DNA of 5,353 nucleotides from CAYLNM01 sp964385045 (GTDB lineage Bacteria; Planctomycetota; Phycisphaerae; Phycisphaerales; SM1A02). The stretch lies in the NCBI GenBank assembly GCA_964385045.1, contig CAYLNM010000223.1, positions 1-5,353 on the forward strand. The letters run 5' to 3'. A program made the position numbers and the translations under genes. Position 1 is the first letter of the stretch, and each line of letters starts with the position of its first letter. The notes beneath the pieces are model-generated. The model was not told the origin of the DNA. It ran no database searches and saw only the letters and a program-made list of their open reading frames with translations. Positions 5,146-5,353 of this stretch are shown in pieces.

Positions 5146-5353
5146 CGGCTTGTGGCTGGCCCTGCTCGGCAGATACGAGAGTTGTGGCACACGTACCTGG
5201 AAGCGTCGCGTGGGCGGCTTGCGTCCGCGCATCGCGAGCAATCGACGGGCGCTGTGTACGATATTCAAGCCGAAGGTCCGAAATTCTTCTGGACGCTTGA
5301 TCGGGTGCGGGTAGTTTGACCGTCGACTCGCGGTTCTGGGGATCGTGCCTCTG
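5146..5353 (+). other. Region after the operon, no confident gene
   Basis: Roughly 200 bases to the window end. I see no stable hairpin followed by a T run, no tRNA-like structure and no repeat. G+C falls modestly around 5255-5295, which is consistent with intergenic sequence. The only candidate reading frame is the 55-codon one starting at 5152. Confidence 0.4.
5152..5319 (+). CDS. Possible small protein, 55 residues, unrecognised
   Basis: An open frame from GTG 5152 to TGA 5317-5319 in the same frame as the TPR gene, six bases beyond its stop. It would read VAGPARQIRELWHTYLEAS, then RGRLASAHREQSTGAVYDIQ, then AEGPKFFWTLDRVRVV. The mixed charged and aromatic composition looks protein-like, more so than the competing frame at 5150-5314, but third-position GC is only about 62 percent by count, lower than I would expect for this genome, and no convincing ribosome site precedes it. 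It could equally be non-coding sequence at the end of the operon, or a remnant of a longer C-terminus of the TPR protein. I do not recognise a family. Confidence 0.2.
   Translation: MAGPARQIRELWHTYLEASRGRLASAHREQSTGAVYDIQAEGPKFFWTLDRVRVV

Noticed and set aside
5311..5353. TTGACC near 5316 as a possible promoter -35 box for a downstream gene
   Set aside because: No matching -10 element is visible at a suitable distance before the window ends, and one hexamer alone is weak evidence.

Overview
The window is GC-rich (roughly two thirds G+C by eye) and coding almost end to end on the + strand. It holds the downstream half of a type II secretion system (T2SS) operon: the end of gspG, then gspH, gspI, gspJ and gspK, genes for three inner-membrane proteins that look like GspC, GspL and GspM, and finally a TPR-repeat lipoprotein. 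The proteins are rich in Arg and Ala and poor in Lys, and almost every gene junction is an ATGA or GTGA overlap. This suggests a GC-rich Gram-negative (diderm) bacterium. The non-canonical T2SS order, small GspL-like protein and TPR lipoprotein would suit a Planctomycetota-like lineage, but nothing in the sequence fixes the phylum, so that is a low-confidence inference.

Layout. 1-207: C-terminal part of the major pseudopilin GspG, with an apparent frameshift near base 50 so that the conserved C-terminal half is out of frame with the sequence before it. 204-1587: three minor pseudopilins (GspH, GspI, GspJ), each with a clear prepilin cleavage site (G followed by a hydrophobic residue, with Glu at +5). 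1584-2453: GspK, which has the cleavage site but Ala instead of Glu at +5, as expected for the tip pseudopilin. 2434-4531: a GspC/PilP-like single-pass protein, a GspL/PilN-like protein with a greatly shortened cytoplasmic part, and a GspM/PilO-like protein. 4558-5145: a TPR lipoprotein that could be a pilotin or other accessory factor. 5146-5353: about 200 bases with no confident gene; one unlisted 55-codon frame (5152-5319) is a weak candidate.

How they work together. GspG polymerises into the periplasmic pseudopilus. GspH, I, J and K form its tip complex. GspC, L and M form the inner-membrane platform that couples the pseudopilus and ATPase to the outer-membrane secretin. The secretin (gspD), ATPase (gspE), platform protein (gspF) and prepilin peptidase (gspO) are not in the window; the first three would be expected upstream or elsewhere. 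The overlaps imply one polycistronic mRNA with translational coupling. The strongest Shine-Dalgarno sequence lies at the switch from the pseudopilin block to the membrane-platform block. I saw no RNA genes, CRISPR arrays, insertion sequences or convincing terminators or promoters.
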